NCBI GenBank assembly: GCA_018401745.1
Contig: JAGYJY010000023.1
Location: 1-60,101 of the forward strand
Source: Pirellulales bacterium
GTDB lineage: Bacteria; Planctomycetota; Planctomycetia; Pirellulales; UBA1268
DNA: 60,101 bases
Reading direction: 5' to 3'
Positions within the stretch are counted from its first letter, which is position 1, and each line of letters begins with the position of its first letter. The notes beneath the pieces are model-generated. The model was given only the letters and a program-made list of their open reading frames with translations. It was not told the origin of the DNA and searched no databases. The position numbers and the translations under genes were made by a program. Of the stretch, positions 1-10,730 are shown in pieces.

Positions 1-88
1 GTTCATACGGAGCCTGCACCGGAAGCGTCGCCGCAGTGTAGCCAATCGCCCCCAGATCATTCGCAAGGCGATCCTCCAGAGCCGCTGC

Positions 89-2092
89 CTACCGCACGGG
101 CCGGTTGCGGCCGAGGGCCGCCCGCTCCTGCCAGCGGAGCACGAGGATCGTGATCGCCGTGGCGACGACGATCTGCGCAGTTAGGGCGGCAAACGGGATC
201 CACAGTGCTGGGTCGTAGTCGCCCAGATGCTGCCAGAAATCCGGCACCCCGTCGCCCTCGCTCCGGCTGCCGCGGTGCGCCCAGTACAGCGGGGAAAAGA
301 GCGTCGCGAACACCTTCAGCACGCCACCGGTGATCGGCAGGATCGTGGCCCCCAGGAGGATCTGGGGCATGATCAACAGCGGCACTGCCAGCACGCCCTT
401 GTCGGTCGAGCGCACGGAGGCCGAAACAATCAGACCGATCGCGGCGCAGGCCACCGCTGCGAGCCAGTTGAAGCTGCCCGAGAGCAGCGGGCCGCGCCAA
501 TAGAGACCGACGGGCCCATCACCGCCAAGGGCCTCGCGGATCATGAACCCCAGCTCGACCGTGGCCGTGAAGATCGCCACCTGCACCGCCAGCACGCCGG
601 CCAGCGCCGTCACCTTCGCCAGCACGTAGGCGGCAAACCGCAGGCCGTGCCGCCGCTCGAGGTCGAGCATCGGCCGCTCCTTGACGATCTCGCGGAAGCC
701 GGTCACAAACCCGAGAATCACCATGCAAATGCTCATCAGCGAGAGCCATTTGAAGGTGCCGCCGGGATCGGGAATCTCTCGCTCTGGGGCCAGCGGAATC
801 GTGTCGGCCAAGGCGTCGGTCACCAGCCGCTCGGTGGACGGCTCCCGCAGGTGGCCGAGGATCTTTGGATAGCCGTCGAGAAACACGCGGATCTGGCCCG
901 GTATGCTCGCGTCGAGCTCCGACACCGTGTCGGCGGAGATCGCCTCCCGCACCTCTCCCCAGACGTCCGCAAGCACCTCCTTCTCATCTGAGTCGAGCAG
1001 CCGCGTCGTCATCGTCGGCTTTTCAAACCGCGTGCCCGAGAAACCGATCAGCACCACCACCGCGAGCACCAGCGGCAGCAGAAGCGCCATCGCGAGGCCG
1101 AGGGAATCGCGGAGGGTCGTCTCGAGTTCTCGGCTGAAGAACGTGGTGAACTGGCGGCCGAAGCCGGGGATCGACATGTCGGCGAGAGCGGCTGCCGCCT
1201 CCGCGGATTCGTCAGCTGATTTCAGTTGCTCAGTCTGGGCCTCGGTCTCCCCCTCGCCCCCCTTCTCCGCCAGCAGCCGATCTTCGGCCTGCCGCTCCCG
1301 CCAGCGGTCGCCCCAGTAGCCCACAGCTTTGTCTTCAATGGCCAGGTAGACGTCGGCGAGTCGATGCACCCCAAAGTGGCCCAGCGCCTCCATCCGCGAG
1401 CCAAACCAGACAACCTCCCCATGACCGAGAATCAGCAGCTTGTTGGCCTGATCGACATTGTCGAGGTGATGCGTGACCGCGAGCACGGTCGTGCCGGCCC
1501 GGGCCTGGCCGGCGAGGAGCATCATGATCCGGGCTTCGGTGGCGGGATCGAGGCTCGATGTTGCCTCGTCGACCACGAGCAGGCCCGGGTCGGCGAGCAG
1601 TTCGGCCGCCAGGCTCGCTCGCTTGGCCTCGCCGCCGGACAGTGTGCCGATCGTGGCAGATCGCACAGATTCAAGACCCACGTCGCCGAGGGCCCGGTCG
1701 ATGGCGGCCAGCCGCACATGGTCGGCCGTCTCGGCTGGCAGCCTCACCTGCGAGGCAAAGTGAAGCGCCCGCTCCACCGGCAGGGCCGTCGGATTGATGT
1801 CCTGCTGCGGGACATACCCAATCGAGCCGCGAAGGGTGTCGGCTTTGTCGAGCACGTCGTGGCCGCCGACACGCAGCTGCCCGGCGGCGATCTCACGCTC
1901 TCCCAGGATCGCCCGCACGAGCGTGCTCTTGCCTGCCCCGCTGGGGCCGAGCACGCAGATAAACTCCCCGGGCTCGATCCTCAGGCTCACGTCTTTCAGG
2001 AGCGTCTTGGGGTTGCCGCCGCGGCCCGTCTGCACGCATACCGTGACCGCCTCGGCAACCACCGAGAGGCCCGTCGTCTGCTTATCGTCCAT
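89..2092 (-). CDS. ABCG-like ABC transporter: ATPase fused to ABC-2 permease
   Basis: This 667-residue protein is a half-size exporter with an N-terminal ATPase and a C-terminal membrane domain, the order seen in ABCG/White-type transporters. Walker A (GPSGAGKST) lies at residues 49-57, the signature LSGGE at 151-155 and Walker B (LLVVDEATSSLD) at 171-182. A charged linker follows at about 255-310. A first membrane helix lies near 332-350, and a cluster of helices from about 440 to the end resembles ABC-2 type permeases. The substrate cannot be read from sequence. The gene starts 14 bases after the stop of the redoxin/cytochrome gene, so the two are probably cotranscribed. A long soluble segment (about 352-435) between helix 1 and the rest is unusual and may be extracytoplasmic. 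Confidence 0.9.
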   Translation of the reverse strand: MDDKQTTGLSVVAEAVTVCVQTGRGGNPKTLLKDVSLRIEPGEFICVLGPSGAGKSTLVRAILGEREIAAGQLRVGGHDVLDKADTLRGSIGYVPQQDINPTALPVERALHFASQVRLPAETADHVRLAAIDRALGDVGLESVRSATIGTLSGGEAKRASLAAELLADPGLLVVDEATSSLDPATEARIMMLLAGQARAGTTVLAVTHHLDNVDQANKLLILGHGEVVWFGSRMEALGHFGVHRLADVYLAIEDKAVGYWGDRWRERQAEDRLLAEKGGEGETEAQTEQLKSADESAEAAAALADMSIPGFGRQFTTFFSRELETTLRDSLGLAMALLLPLVLAVVVLIGFSGTRFEKPTMTTRLLDSDEKEVLADVWGEVREAISADTVSELDASIPGQIRVFLDGYPKILGHLREPSTERLVTDALADTIPLAPEREIPDPGGTFKWLSLMSICMVILGFVTGFREIVKERPMLDLERRHGLRFAAYVLAKVTALAGVLAVQVAIFTATVELGFMIREALGGDGPVGLYWRGPLLSGSFNWLAAVACAAIGLIVSASVRSTDKGVLAVPLLIMPQILLGATILPITGGVLKVFATLFSPLYWAHRGSRSEGDGVPDFWQHLGDYDPALWIPFAALTAQIVVATAITILVLRWQERAALGRNRPVR

Positions 2093-2106
2093 GCCGAGGA
2101 GCCCTT

Positions 2107-4212
2107 TCAGTCATCCTTGAAGTCGGGCGAGAGCGTCACGTTGCCCTCGGCATCTGAGACATGCTTGTGGCGGTGTTCCACCAGCCGCTTGAGAAACTCC
2201 GACCGCACTTGCTCCGTATAGTATTCGAAGAAGCTCTTGCCAGCTGGGTCGAGCGGGGTCTCGGACGAGAACATCATCATCGGCAGCACCATCTCGTCGG
2301 TGAACTGCTCGTTGTTCCAGACCGGCTGCGGCGGGTTGAAGGGGTTTTGCGGGTTTGCCTCCGAGTTGTCGTAGAGACACTCCACCTCGAACCGCGTGCC
2401 CGCGGGGAAGGGCTGCGGCCGCTCAAAGAAATACGGACTCTGCCAGTTGTAGTCCCACTTGGGCACCCGGATGACCAGCTGCGGCTTCTCCTCGCCCGGC
2501 AGCCAGGCCCGGACTTCCATCCAGCGAGCGAGCAGATGGGCGTGGGGTGTGATTTCCCAGAGCGCCGCGGCATGCGGCAGCGTGTAGTTTCCCGTGACCC
2601 GAAACTCGGTCACTCCCGGCGGCACCACGCCGAACTTGCCGGAGAGATAGATGATGTTCATCGTCTTTTGGATCGGAGCGTCGTCGGGCCCCCGGTCGGC
2701 CAGCCAGATGCCAATCCGGCTGGCATCGGTCTCGGTCTTTCCATTGCGGACATAGTGCACCTGCGCTGTCAGGTCGGAGCCGGCCGGAATGAGATACACC
2801 GCGTCGGGCGGCGCAAGCGCCGCCCGCACCCCGGGCACATAGCCGCCGAGAAAACTGGTCCGGGGGAAGCCGTCGTCCCGCAGCGGTGGCGGCCGAAAGC
2901 CGAGGCCATGCGGGTCGAACCAGCCCCCCGCCTGATCGTCGGGGTGGCTCATGCCGGCCCGCCCGCCCCAGTCGGCGACGGCCTCCTGGCCCGACTCCCG
3001 CGGCAGATAGCCGGTCAGGGCATGGTGCACGATGCTCCGGTTGCCCGGCAGAAACTGCATCGCCCGGACCGCAAGATCCTCTTCATTGCCCAGCGGAAAG
3101 ATCAGGTTGCGGTAGAGGTCTTCGCCGTGAGCGCCCAGCTGCGTGGGGCTCGTCTGCTCGAGCACGATGTCGGGCGGCCCGAGATCCTCCTCAAAGGCGC
3201 CGTAGTCGGGAAGCGGCGGGAGCTCGGGGGTGAGCGCCGGATCTCCTGCCGGCATGTCGGTTTTCACCCATTGCCGCAGCATCGCCAGCTGCTCGGCCGT
3301 CGGCGGCTTGGTTCCCCGCAGATCAAAGTCGCTCTCGGCCTGGGCCGGCGGCATCCGCCGGGCCTCGATCTCCTCGATCCCCAGCTCCACCCAATCGACG
3401 GCGTCGTCGTAGGAGGTGAGCGTGAAGGGCCCGACCTGCCCCGGGCTGTGGCACCGCTGACACTGGGCATGCAGGAAGGGCAGCACATCTTCGGAGTAGG
3501 TCACCACATGATCGGCCTGGCTCGGCGTGGTCGGCACCTCCGGCCGATCGAGCGGGCAGCCGACCGCTTCGGTGACGGGCAGCTTCACCTCGCGGCCGGC
3601 GAGCAGGTCAAGAATCGCGTTTTTGAGATCAGGCTCTGGGACGCCCGGTGATTTCTCGCCCCGCACCTTGTAGCGGTCGTCGATCCGGCCCTGATACCGC
3701 GTGCGGCCGCTCGAATCGACGAGCACCACCTCGGGCGTGATCGTGGCATCGAGGGCCTCGGCCAGGCGGAAGTCGCCGTCGGTGAGAAACGGAAAGTGGA
3801 TCGCATACTCGTCGCGGTAGGCGGTGATCTCTTCCGGAGCATCAAACTCACAGACCACACCGACAAAGCAGATTCCCTCTGGACCAAACTCGTTTGCCAG
3901 CTCGGCAAGCACGGGGCCATATCGCTGGGCCAGCGGGCAGGCCGGATGGAGGAACGTGAAGCAGACGGCCTTCCCATCGCCGACGAGTTCTGCAAATCCC
4001 TGCAGCGATCCATCGACACCGGTGAGTGCGAGCGACTCCACCGACACGAGAGACGATGCAGCGACGTCGGCCTTACCCGCCTCTTCTCCCGCGAGCAGCG
4101 GAGCGAGCGACGGAGTCGCTGCGAGAAAAATCAGCAGCAGGAAAACCCAGGCCATGGGAAACGCGTGCCGCCTGATCGTGTGTCGATACGACTGCTGAGC
4201 GGAGAGTTTCAT
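2107..4212 (-). CDS. Secreted redoxin / cytochrome c / copper type II monooxygenase-like fusion protein
   Basis: The 701-residue protein combines three modules. Residues 1-40 hold a basic stretch and a hydrophobic signal or anchor. Residues about 50-205 form a thioredoxin-fold redoxin domain with a single active-site-like cysteine (ACPLA, Cys92). A cytochrome c type heme site CQRCH lies at 251-255. The C-terminal half resembles the copper type II ascorbate-dependent monooxygenase fold, with a HAH pair in TPHAHLL and a Met-rich strand in the DEMVLPMMMF segment as possible copper ligands. Planctomycetes carry many such secreted redoxin-cytochrome-monooxygenase-like proteins of unknown substrate. 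The ATG at 4212 is chosen because GGAG sits a few bases upstream; an upstream in-frame start at 4266 is possible. A role in periplasmic redox chemistry is inference. Confidence 0.8.
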   Translation of the reverse strand: MKLSAQQSYRHTIRRHAFPMAWVFLLLIFLAATPSLAPLLAGEEAGKADVAASSLVSVESLALTGVDGSLQGFAELVGDGKAVCFTFLHPACPLAQRYGPVLAELANEFGPEGICFVGVVCEFDAPEEITAYRDEYAIHFPFLTDGDFRLAEALDATITPEVVLVDSSGRTRYQGRIDDRYKVRGEKSPGVPEPDLKNAILDLLAGREVKLPVTEAVGCPLDRPEVPTTPSQADHVVTYSEDVLPFLHAQCQRCHSPGQVGPFTLTSYDDAVDWVELGIEEIEARRMPPAQAESDFDLRGTKPPTAEQLAMLRQWVKTDMPAGDPALTPELPPLPDYGAFEEDLGPPDIVLEQTSPTQLGAHGEDLYRNLIFPLGNEEDLAVRAMQFLPGNRSIVHHALTGYLPRESGQEAVADWGGRAGMSHPDDQAGGWFDPHGLGFRPPPLRDDGFPRTSFLGGYVPGVRAALAPPDAVYLIPAGSDLTAQVHYVRNGKTETDASRIGIWLADRGPDDAPIQKTMNIIYLSGKFGVVPPGVTEFRVTGNYTLPHAAALWEITPHAHLLARWMEVRAWLPGEEKPQLVIRVPKWDYNWQSPYFFERPQPFPAGTRFEVECLYDNSEANPQNPFNPPQPVWNNEQFTDEMVLPMMMFSSETPLDPAGKSFFEYYTEQVRSEFLKRLVEHRHKHVSDAEGNVTLSPDFKDD

Positions 4213-4379
4213 GAGGGCTCCAGCGACGAAGAAAACAACTTGATTAGGAAGCGTATCAGGAACCACCCCGCATGTTCTCGCTCGCTGGGGGCGTGCGTCA
4301 AGCCTTCACCCTACAGACCGCCGTACTTTTCCAACACGTTTTTTCGTGCATGAAACTGCCGGTTTCGTGCATGCCACCT

Positions 4380-6962
4380 TCACCCGCGAGGCTCCCGGCG
4401 GGCTCGGAGGGCGTGAGCGTCGGCAGCGGGGTCTGTGGGCCGGGAAGCCGTGCCGCCCGCCACCGGCAGCAGCAGCAGGGTGTGCACCGGCTCACTCGGC
4501 AGAAAAGGCGTGGGCTTGCCTGACGCCCAGGCCTCATGACCATCGCGGTAGTGGGGCGAGAAGGGATGCCCGCTCTGGCCGCCAGGCATGTGGAAGAAGC
4601 CTTCTTCTTCGCGGCCCGGCGAAACCACCATCCGCTGCGAGGCGCCCGCCCATGGCAGCTGCACCCGCGGCATGTTGGCGTCTCCGGGCAGCGATCGAGG
4701 TGGCGCGTCGAGCCAGGCAGAGAGGAAGGGGAGTGCGGCCCCAAGCGGGTGCTGCACGCGGCTGACGTTCCATTCGCCCCAGGTGCGATCCTCGAGCGGG
4801 CCTTGGGAGGCCAGGCGGACCAGCGTGAGGTCGAACGCCTTGAGCATGAGCCGCTCCCAGCTTTCCTGGCCGGCATCGAGCAGATGCTGCGGCCGTTGTG
4901 TCACCAGTGTCCACAACGGCGTCTCGAAGCGGCGAAAGTCTCGCAGGTAGTCAAACCGCGGATCGGCATCCTCAAGCTCAGCCACCAGGGGCCGCAGCGA
5001 TGCCGACGCCACCGACTGCCGCCATTCCCGCACGATTCGATAGCCTGCCGACTCCACCGCCGCCCTGCCGCCCCAGTCGTTCACCAGCCGGCGAGCCTCG
5101 CCTCGCCGCGGATCAGCGGCCACCGCCTCCGGTGTGAGCAGCTCAAGCAGCAGCTCCCGCCACCGCGAGAGAAACACCGCTCGGTCGTCAAGCTGCACGG
5201 CCAGCATGTCGTCGGCAGTGGCCTTCTCGATCTGGAGCAGGGCATCGCGAATCTGCCCCTGACGCCCGCCGACGTCCTGGCCTTCATCACCAATCAGGCC
5301 ATGGCCCGAAGCGGGCACCACCCTCGCATTGGCCGACCAGAGCCGACCAGCAGCGGGATCGACAACCTTCGGCCGCTCATCCCCCGAGATCCAGCCATCC
5401 CAGCGGGCTGTTCCATCCGCCCACGACACCGGCACCCGCCCATCGAAACCAACCCGCCGTGGAATCCGACCGATGATCGTCCAGCCGACGCGGCCCGCTG
5501 CATCGACGCAGACAAAGTTTTGCGCCGGCACGCCTATCTCGCCAGCGACTGCAATCGCCTCATCGACGCCCGCCACCTCTTCCAGCCGCAGGAGGCCGAG
5601 GTTGACGGCGCCGGGATCATGAGCGGCCCAGCGAATCGCCCGCGGCCTGCCCGCATGATCCGCATCAACCACTGGGCCCCAAATCGTCTCCAGCACGTCC
5701 ACGCTCGCTGGCTCACCGCCCGCGATCTCGATCGTTTCGCTGTGGCGGGTGAAGGTCGCCCAGCCATCCGGCGTGCGATACCGCTGGGGATTGGCAGGGT
5801 CGGTTTCAAGCACCACGAGATCCGCCCAGTCGCCCTCGCTGTTGGTGAAGGTCCAGGCGATCTTGCCGGTGCTCCCGGCCAACACGCACGGAGCCCCCGG
5901 AAGCGTGACCCCCACGATTCGCCGCGGCCCATCGCTGCCGGGCCAGACCAGCGCCGCCCGATACCAGATGCTCGGCAGCCCCAGGCGGAGGTGCATATCG
6001 CCGGCAAGCAACGCCCTGCCGTCGGCGGTGTGCGAGCCGGCGACGGCCCAGTTGTTGCTGCCATAGACGACCTCCCGCGGAGCATGCGCGTCTCGCAGGC
6101 TGTCCCACGCCGTCGCCGGCGGCGGACTCCGCTGTGCAAACAGACGCGTCATCGGCTGCTTCGCCCGCAGGTCGACCACCTGCGGAGCCGGCGGGGGTGG
6201 CGTCTCCAAGGCCGGCCCCTCAAGCGGAGCGTCGAGCGGCGACCCAGCAGGCACCAGAAACGCCACGAGATCCGCCGGCAGCAGCTCGTGCATCAAGCCT
6301 CGGGCCGACTCGTGGCCGCCAGACTCGTTTTGCAGGTCGAGAAACATCGCGTAGCCGGCGAGCAGGCTATCGGCCTCTCGCCACGGCTGAGGCTGCACCT
6401 GGAGCGCGAGATACTCCGGCGGCACGGCCCCGAGGGCCTTCAGCCCAGCATTCACGCCTGCGGTGTAGGCCGTGAGCAGCTGCCGGTGTGGCTGGCTCAG
6501 CTGCTCGACGCCCAGCTCCGCCCGGTGCCGAAAACGATGCACGCGGGTTTCGCGATCCACCTGAGCGGCCGCTCCGCCCACCAAGGCGGCAAGCTCCCCC
6601 GCGCTTCGCCGCCGCAGCAGGTCCATCTGAAAGAAGCGGTCTTGCGCGTGGAGAAAGCCGAGCGCCCGAGACACATCGAGCCGGCTCTTGCCCCGCACCG
6701 TCGGCACGCCGAGGCGATCCCGCTCAACAACGACCTCCGCCACAAGCCCAGCCAGCGGTCGGCTGCCCTCAAGCTGCGGCAGGCTCGCCCGCACCCGCCA
6801 GAAGGCGAGCAGTGCCAGCACCACACCGCCGCCAAGCACAACGCCGGCCGCAACGCTCAGGCGGCGAAGCCAGCGGCGGCGACACGAGAGACGCCCCGCA
6901 TCGCCCACGGCGGGATGGCCTGAAACAGACGGCGGTGGGTGGACTGGCATTGATTCGGGCAT
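4380..6962 (-). CDS. Penicillin acylase family protein, membrane anchored
   Basis: This 860-residue protein is an Ntn-hydrolase precursor of the penicillin amidase (S45) family, which cleaves amide bonds in acylated substrates such as acyl-homoserine lactones or beta-lactams. A basic N-terminus precedes a transmembrane segment at about 36-55. The alpha-chain motif DRLGVPTVRG is at about 82-91. The mature beta chain would begin at Ser302 in GSNNWAVAG, the expected autocatalytic cleavage point. A spacer of about 60 residues rich in Pro and Ala precedes the cut. Later AxNxVxVG-type features continue to the C-terminus. The ATG at 6962 has GGAG upstream; starts at 7013 or GTG 7028 are alternatives. 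The natural substrate cannot be predicted; quorum-signal degradation and peptide catabolism are both possible. Confidence 0.88.
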   Translation of the reverse strand: MPESMPVHPPPSVSGHPAVGDAGRLSCRRRWLRRLSVAAGVVLGGGVVLALLAFWRVRASLPQLEGSRPLAGLVAEVVVERDRLGVPTVRGKSRLDVSRALGFLHAQDRFFQMDLLRRRSAGELAALVGGAAAQVDRETRVHRFRHRAELGVEQLSQPHRQLLTAYTAGVNAGLKALGAVPPEYLALQVQPQPWREADSLLAGYAMFLDLQNESGGHESARGLMHELLPADLVAFLVPAGSPLDAPLEGPALETPPPPAPQVVDLRAKQPMTRLFAQRSPPPATAWDSLRDAHAPREVVYGSNNWAVAGSHTADGRALLAGDMHLRLGLPSIWYRAALVWPGSDGPRRIVGVTLPGAPCVLAGSTGKIAWTFTNSEGDWADLVVLETDPANPQRYRTPDGWATFTRHSETIEIAGGEPASVDVLETIWGPVVDADHAGRPRAIRWAAHDPGAVNLGLLRLEEVAGVDEAIAVAGEIGVPAQNFVCVDAAGRVGWTIIGRIPRRVGFDGRVPVSWADGTARWDGWISGDERPKVVDPAAGRLWSANARVVPASGHGLIGDEGQDVGGRQGQIRDALLQIEKATADDMLAVQLDDRAVFLSRWRELLLELLTPEAVAADPRRGEARRLVNDWGGRAAVESAGYRIVREWRQSVASASLRPLVAELEDADPRFDYLRDFRRFETPLWTLVTQRPQHLLDAGQESWERLMLKAFDLTLVRLASQGPLEDRTWGEWNVSRVQHPLGAALPFLSAWLDAPPRSLPGDANMPRVQLPWAGASQRMVVSPGREEEGFFHMPGGQSGHPFSPHYRDGHEAWASGKPTPFLPSEPVHTLLLLPVAGGTASRPTDPAADAHALRARREPRG

Positions 6963-7049
6963 GGCCGAGTCTCCGGGAATGGCAGAGTCTACCGAACAAC
7001 CCCACGCTGCCATCCCGGACCGGCTCACCAGCTGACCGCCCGCAGACGA

Positions 7050-10000
7050 TCAGAACCTCGCGAAGAACAGGTCGCGGGCCTCCACGGTCGTCGCAATCCC
7101 CTGGAAACCCCAGCGGGTCGCCCGCATCAGCCCCTCGGTCACATTCGCGACCCAGAGCGCACCACGAGCGAGTTCTTCAGACGTGGCACGCCGACCAAGC
7201 AGTTCGTCTCGGCCGTCTCCATCGGCATCGCCAGCGATGATGCCAGTCCAAACGACGTTCGGATTCCAATATCCAACGAGCGTGTTGGAACGGAGCCCGG
7301 TGGTGCCATCCGACACCAGTCCCCACCACTGACCATTGGCTGCCCGGGCAAGGATTTCGGCCTGCCCATCGCCGTTGAAGTCGCCAATCGTGGTGCTCGA
7401 CCAGGTCGTCGCTCCCCACACACCCAGCACGCTGGTCGTGAAGCCGACCGTGTCGGTGTTGGCCGTGGCCACATACCAGACATTCGCTTCTGAGCGTCCG
7501 ACAATGTCGGTCCTGCCATCTCCGTCGAAGTCGGCCGCCACGATGTCGTCAGAGAAGTTGAGCGACGGACTCCAGAAGCCGAGCACTTGCGAAGTCCAGC
7601 CGCGGCCTTCTTGGCCCAGCAGGCCGAACCACTGTCCGGTCGTGGCGAGCCCGGCGATGTCGGTATTGCCGTCGCCGTTGAAGTCGCCCGTCTGGATCGA
7701 GGTAAACGTGAAGCTCGGCAGCCAGCCCCCAACACGCATGTTCGTGAAGCCGACTTCGCCGCCCGTTTTCGCAAAGCCAACCCACCAGGCCCCGTTGCTG
7801 GCAAGACCAGCCACATCGGTGGCTCCATCGCCATTGAAGTCGCCGGCCACGATGTGCTCGATCTCGAGCGAGGGCCGCCAGTAGGTCATCAACACCGGCG
7901 AGGTGCCGCCTTGGCCATCGCCGGCCGTGCCGTCGCCATTATTGAGCGAAGCCCACCACTGACCGATCGCACTGCGGCCAGCCACGTCCATCAGGCCGTC
8001 GCCGTTGAAGTCGCCCTCGACTATGGATGTCCAGCCCGCGTTCGGATTCCACACCGCGAAGGTGGACTGCGTGAAGCGTGTTCCGTCGCTGGTGTTGAGC
8101 AGCCACATGCCATTGGACGTGAAGTTGAGCACCGACTCATACGGCACATTCACCGGCGGATCTACAGCTACCGTGACGGTCACATCAAATGTCTCGGTCA
8201 CCGAGCCGTTGTCGGCCGTGGTCGCAAGATCGTTGTCAAGGCCGCCGTCTTCCACCGTCACGGTGATCGTGGCCGTGCCCGCAACGCCAGCCAGCGGCGT
8301 GAAGGCCAGGCTGCCCGTCGCGTCGGGCGACGTGTAGGTCACGACAGGGTCGGCAACAATCGATGTATCGCTGCTGATCGCCGTCACCCGCAGAGGCTGA
8401 GAATCGCCATCGCCGGCAGAGATGCCTGTGAGGCTGACGGTCTGCTCACCATCGGTGTCGACGACAGACACGTCGGCCACCGCATCAATCGTCGGCTGCC
8501 TGTTGCTCCGCAACACGTCCACACTGACGGTGTCGCTCGCCGACGAGAGGGCCGGAGCCGTGACAAACACGCGAACATGCCCGGCCTGCTGCCCACCATC
8601 ACTGTTGCCTAGGGCCCCCACAGCAACGATCATCGCCATCAGCCGAAACCGCCACCGCAGATCCCGCACTGTCGTTGGCCGCCTCGCCATCGATGTCGGC
8701 ATTCACCCGCTGCCAGGCTGCTAGGCCCGCATCCCAGCGATACACCCGGGCATGCCCCGCGTTGTCTCCGCCGCCATCGTTGCCGGTCGCCCCGATCACC
8801 ACGGTGCTGCCATCGGCCGAAAGGGCCAGCGACGCGGCTGAGTTGTCAAACATCGCTTCGCCATCGAGGTCGCCACCCTGCTGCACCCAGGCAGCTGTGC
8901 CGCTCTCCCAGGCAAACACGCGAACATGGCCGGCCCCGTAGCCGGTGTCAGCGTTGCCAATCGCTCCGACAGCGAGCGTCGAGCCGTCCGCCGAGATCGA
9001 GACGGTGCCGCCGAAGTTGTCGCTACCGCCCTCACCCAGGAGACCTGCTCCGAACTGATCCCACGACGTCGTGGTCGCGTTCCATTGGAAGGTCCGCACC
9101 TGCCCCCGGCCCATTTGATGCCGAGGTGAACCGACCGCAACGATCTGCCCGTCGGCTGAGAGAGAGACCGCGCCGCCAGCTCCGTCGCCCAGGCCAACGC
9201 CATCGATATCACTTCCCAGCTGCACCCACGCCGACGCCCCTGCGTTCCAGCGAAAGATGCGGGCGTGGCCGGCATCGACATCCACCTCATCATTTCCAAA
9301 AGCGCCGATCGCGAGCGTGGTGCCATCGCCCGAGAGTGAGATCGCCGAACCAGACCGGTCGTTGGCCGCATCGCCATCGACCGGGCTTCCGAGCTGCGTC
9401 CAGCCGAGCGTCTCGCTCCAACCGAACACCCGCACCCGCCCGGCATCTCTGCCAGCAGCGTCGTTGAGAGGAGACCCAATGGCAAGCGTCAGGCCGTCAC
9501 TCGAGAGCGACACGGTGGTGCCAGCAGCTTCACCAGCCGCACTCCCGTCGATGGCAGCGCCCTTCACCACCCATGGGCTGGTGGCCGAGTCGCGATGGTA
9601 GACCGTCACACGCCCAGCGTTGTTGCCATTCCCGTCGTGGCCGGACGCCCCCACAGCGAGCGTCAGCCCGTCAGCAGAGAGAGCGACCGCTTTTCCGGCG
9701 TTGTCGAACGCGGCGGCTCCGTCGAGATCGCTGCCCACCTGCGACCAGAAAGACTGCTGATCCCAGGCCCGGAAGGTGATCACATCAGCGATCGTGCCTG
9801 TCGAGCCAGCCGCCGGCTGAAAAGCCAGGCGGGTCGTCGCATCACCGGCAAGCAGAGCCGGCGCCTCTTCCGAGACGCTCTCCAGCTGGCTCCAGTTTGA
9901 GCCATCGTCCGTGGAATACCAGAGCATGCCACCAGCAAGATTGATCGCAGTCACCGCGATCCCCGGGGCATCTCCGTCGACGTCTGTGACGTTGCTCAGC

Positions 10001-10581
10001 GGCCCACCGATGTCGACCAGCGATGACACGAGAACACCCACCGCCCCGGTCGGCGGCGGGGCATCGTCGAAAACCGTCCCCAAAGTCGGCGAGGCCGAGC
10101 TGTCGAGCACCGGCAGGTCATTGATTCCCAAAACGGTGACATCAAAGGTCCGCTGAAATGTTGCATTGTCGTCGGCCGTGGCGAGGTCGCCATCCGCACC
10201 GCCATCCTCAACCACAACCGTCACCGTGGCAGTGCCATGGGCATCCGCCACCGGTGCAAACGTGAGCACAGCAAAACTCCTCGGCGTGACGTAGCTGACC
10301 GTTGGATCTGGCAGCAGGCTGGTGTCGCTGCTGGTGGCGGTCACCCGCAGAGGCTGCGTCTCCCCCAAACCAGCCGTGATGCCTTCGAGATACACCGTCT
10401 GCTGCGAGGCGTCTTCATCGATCGTCACGTCCGGGATCAGATTGAGCGTGGGCGGCAGATCGCCGGCAAGCATCGCCCGCGACTCCAGCTGCTCCAAGAC
10501 AGCCCCGAGCGCGGTCCGCTGGTGTGGCTTCCGAGCCTGCTTCGCATTGGTCGCCCCAGACACCTTGCTTCGCCTCGCCAT
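7050..10581 (-). CDS. Large secreted VCBS/FG-GAP repeat protein with LEPR-XLL-like N-terminus (one frameshift)
   Basis: Joined across a single extra base near 8633, this reads as a 1176-residue protein. Residues 29-41 (LEQLESRAMLAGD) match the LEPR-XLL type motif found at the N-terminus of giant planctomycete surface proteins. Cadherin-like or Big-type segments (for example DVTVLGINDLP) follow, then about seven repeats of about 50 residues with the core SADGxTLAVGA. After these come a second cadherin-like segment and six FG-GAP/VCBS units with calcium-type DxNGDGxxD loops. The break falls inside a repeat core: the upstream frame ends SADG and the downstream frame resumes MIVAVGA, so the repeat period itself shows one base too many. 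The ATG at 10581 has GAGG about 8 bases upstream. A role in cell surface or matrix adhesion is inference. Confidence 0.8.
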
Positions 10582-10702
10582 GATTGCCTCGCTGCTGTCG
10601 CGTGTTGCGGGATCGTTGGGTGATTTCAAACAACCGTGGGGGGTGCAGAACGTCTCAGTGCAGTCGCACCACTAAAGATTGCCCCCAAAGGAGGGATGTC
10701 AG

Positions 10703-10730
10703 ACTACATCTCAAACTCAGAGATGGTCAA
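10703..10730 (-). promoter_or_regulatory. Candidate sigma-70-type promoter for the repeat protein
   Basis: On the minus strand TTGACC (10730-10725) and TGTAGT (10708-10703) are separated by 16 bases, about 120 bases upstream of the ATG at 10581. The surrounding bases are AT-richer than the neighbouring coding DNA. It touches the 3' end of the phosphatase gene. Planctomycete promoters are poorly characterised, so this is only a consensus match. Confidence 0.3.

Noticed and set aside
1..88. Possible end of another gene at the left edge
   Set aside because: Only 88 bases are available and no motif or start/stop logic supports a call.
2161..3651. Long open frame on the plus strand antisense to the redoxin/cytochrome gene
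   Set aside because: It lacks family motifs and is an artefact of GC-rich codon use on the opposite strand; the minus-strand protein has clear domains.
4340..4376. Near-inverted repeat around TGCATGAAAC with a preceding T run
   Set aside because: It is imperfect, the T run is on the wrong side for the minus-strand genes, and no promoter or terminator logic fits.
4536..6923. 795-codon plus-strand frame antisense to the penicillin acylase
   Set aside because: It has no recognisable motifs, while the acylase motifs lie on the minus strand.
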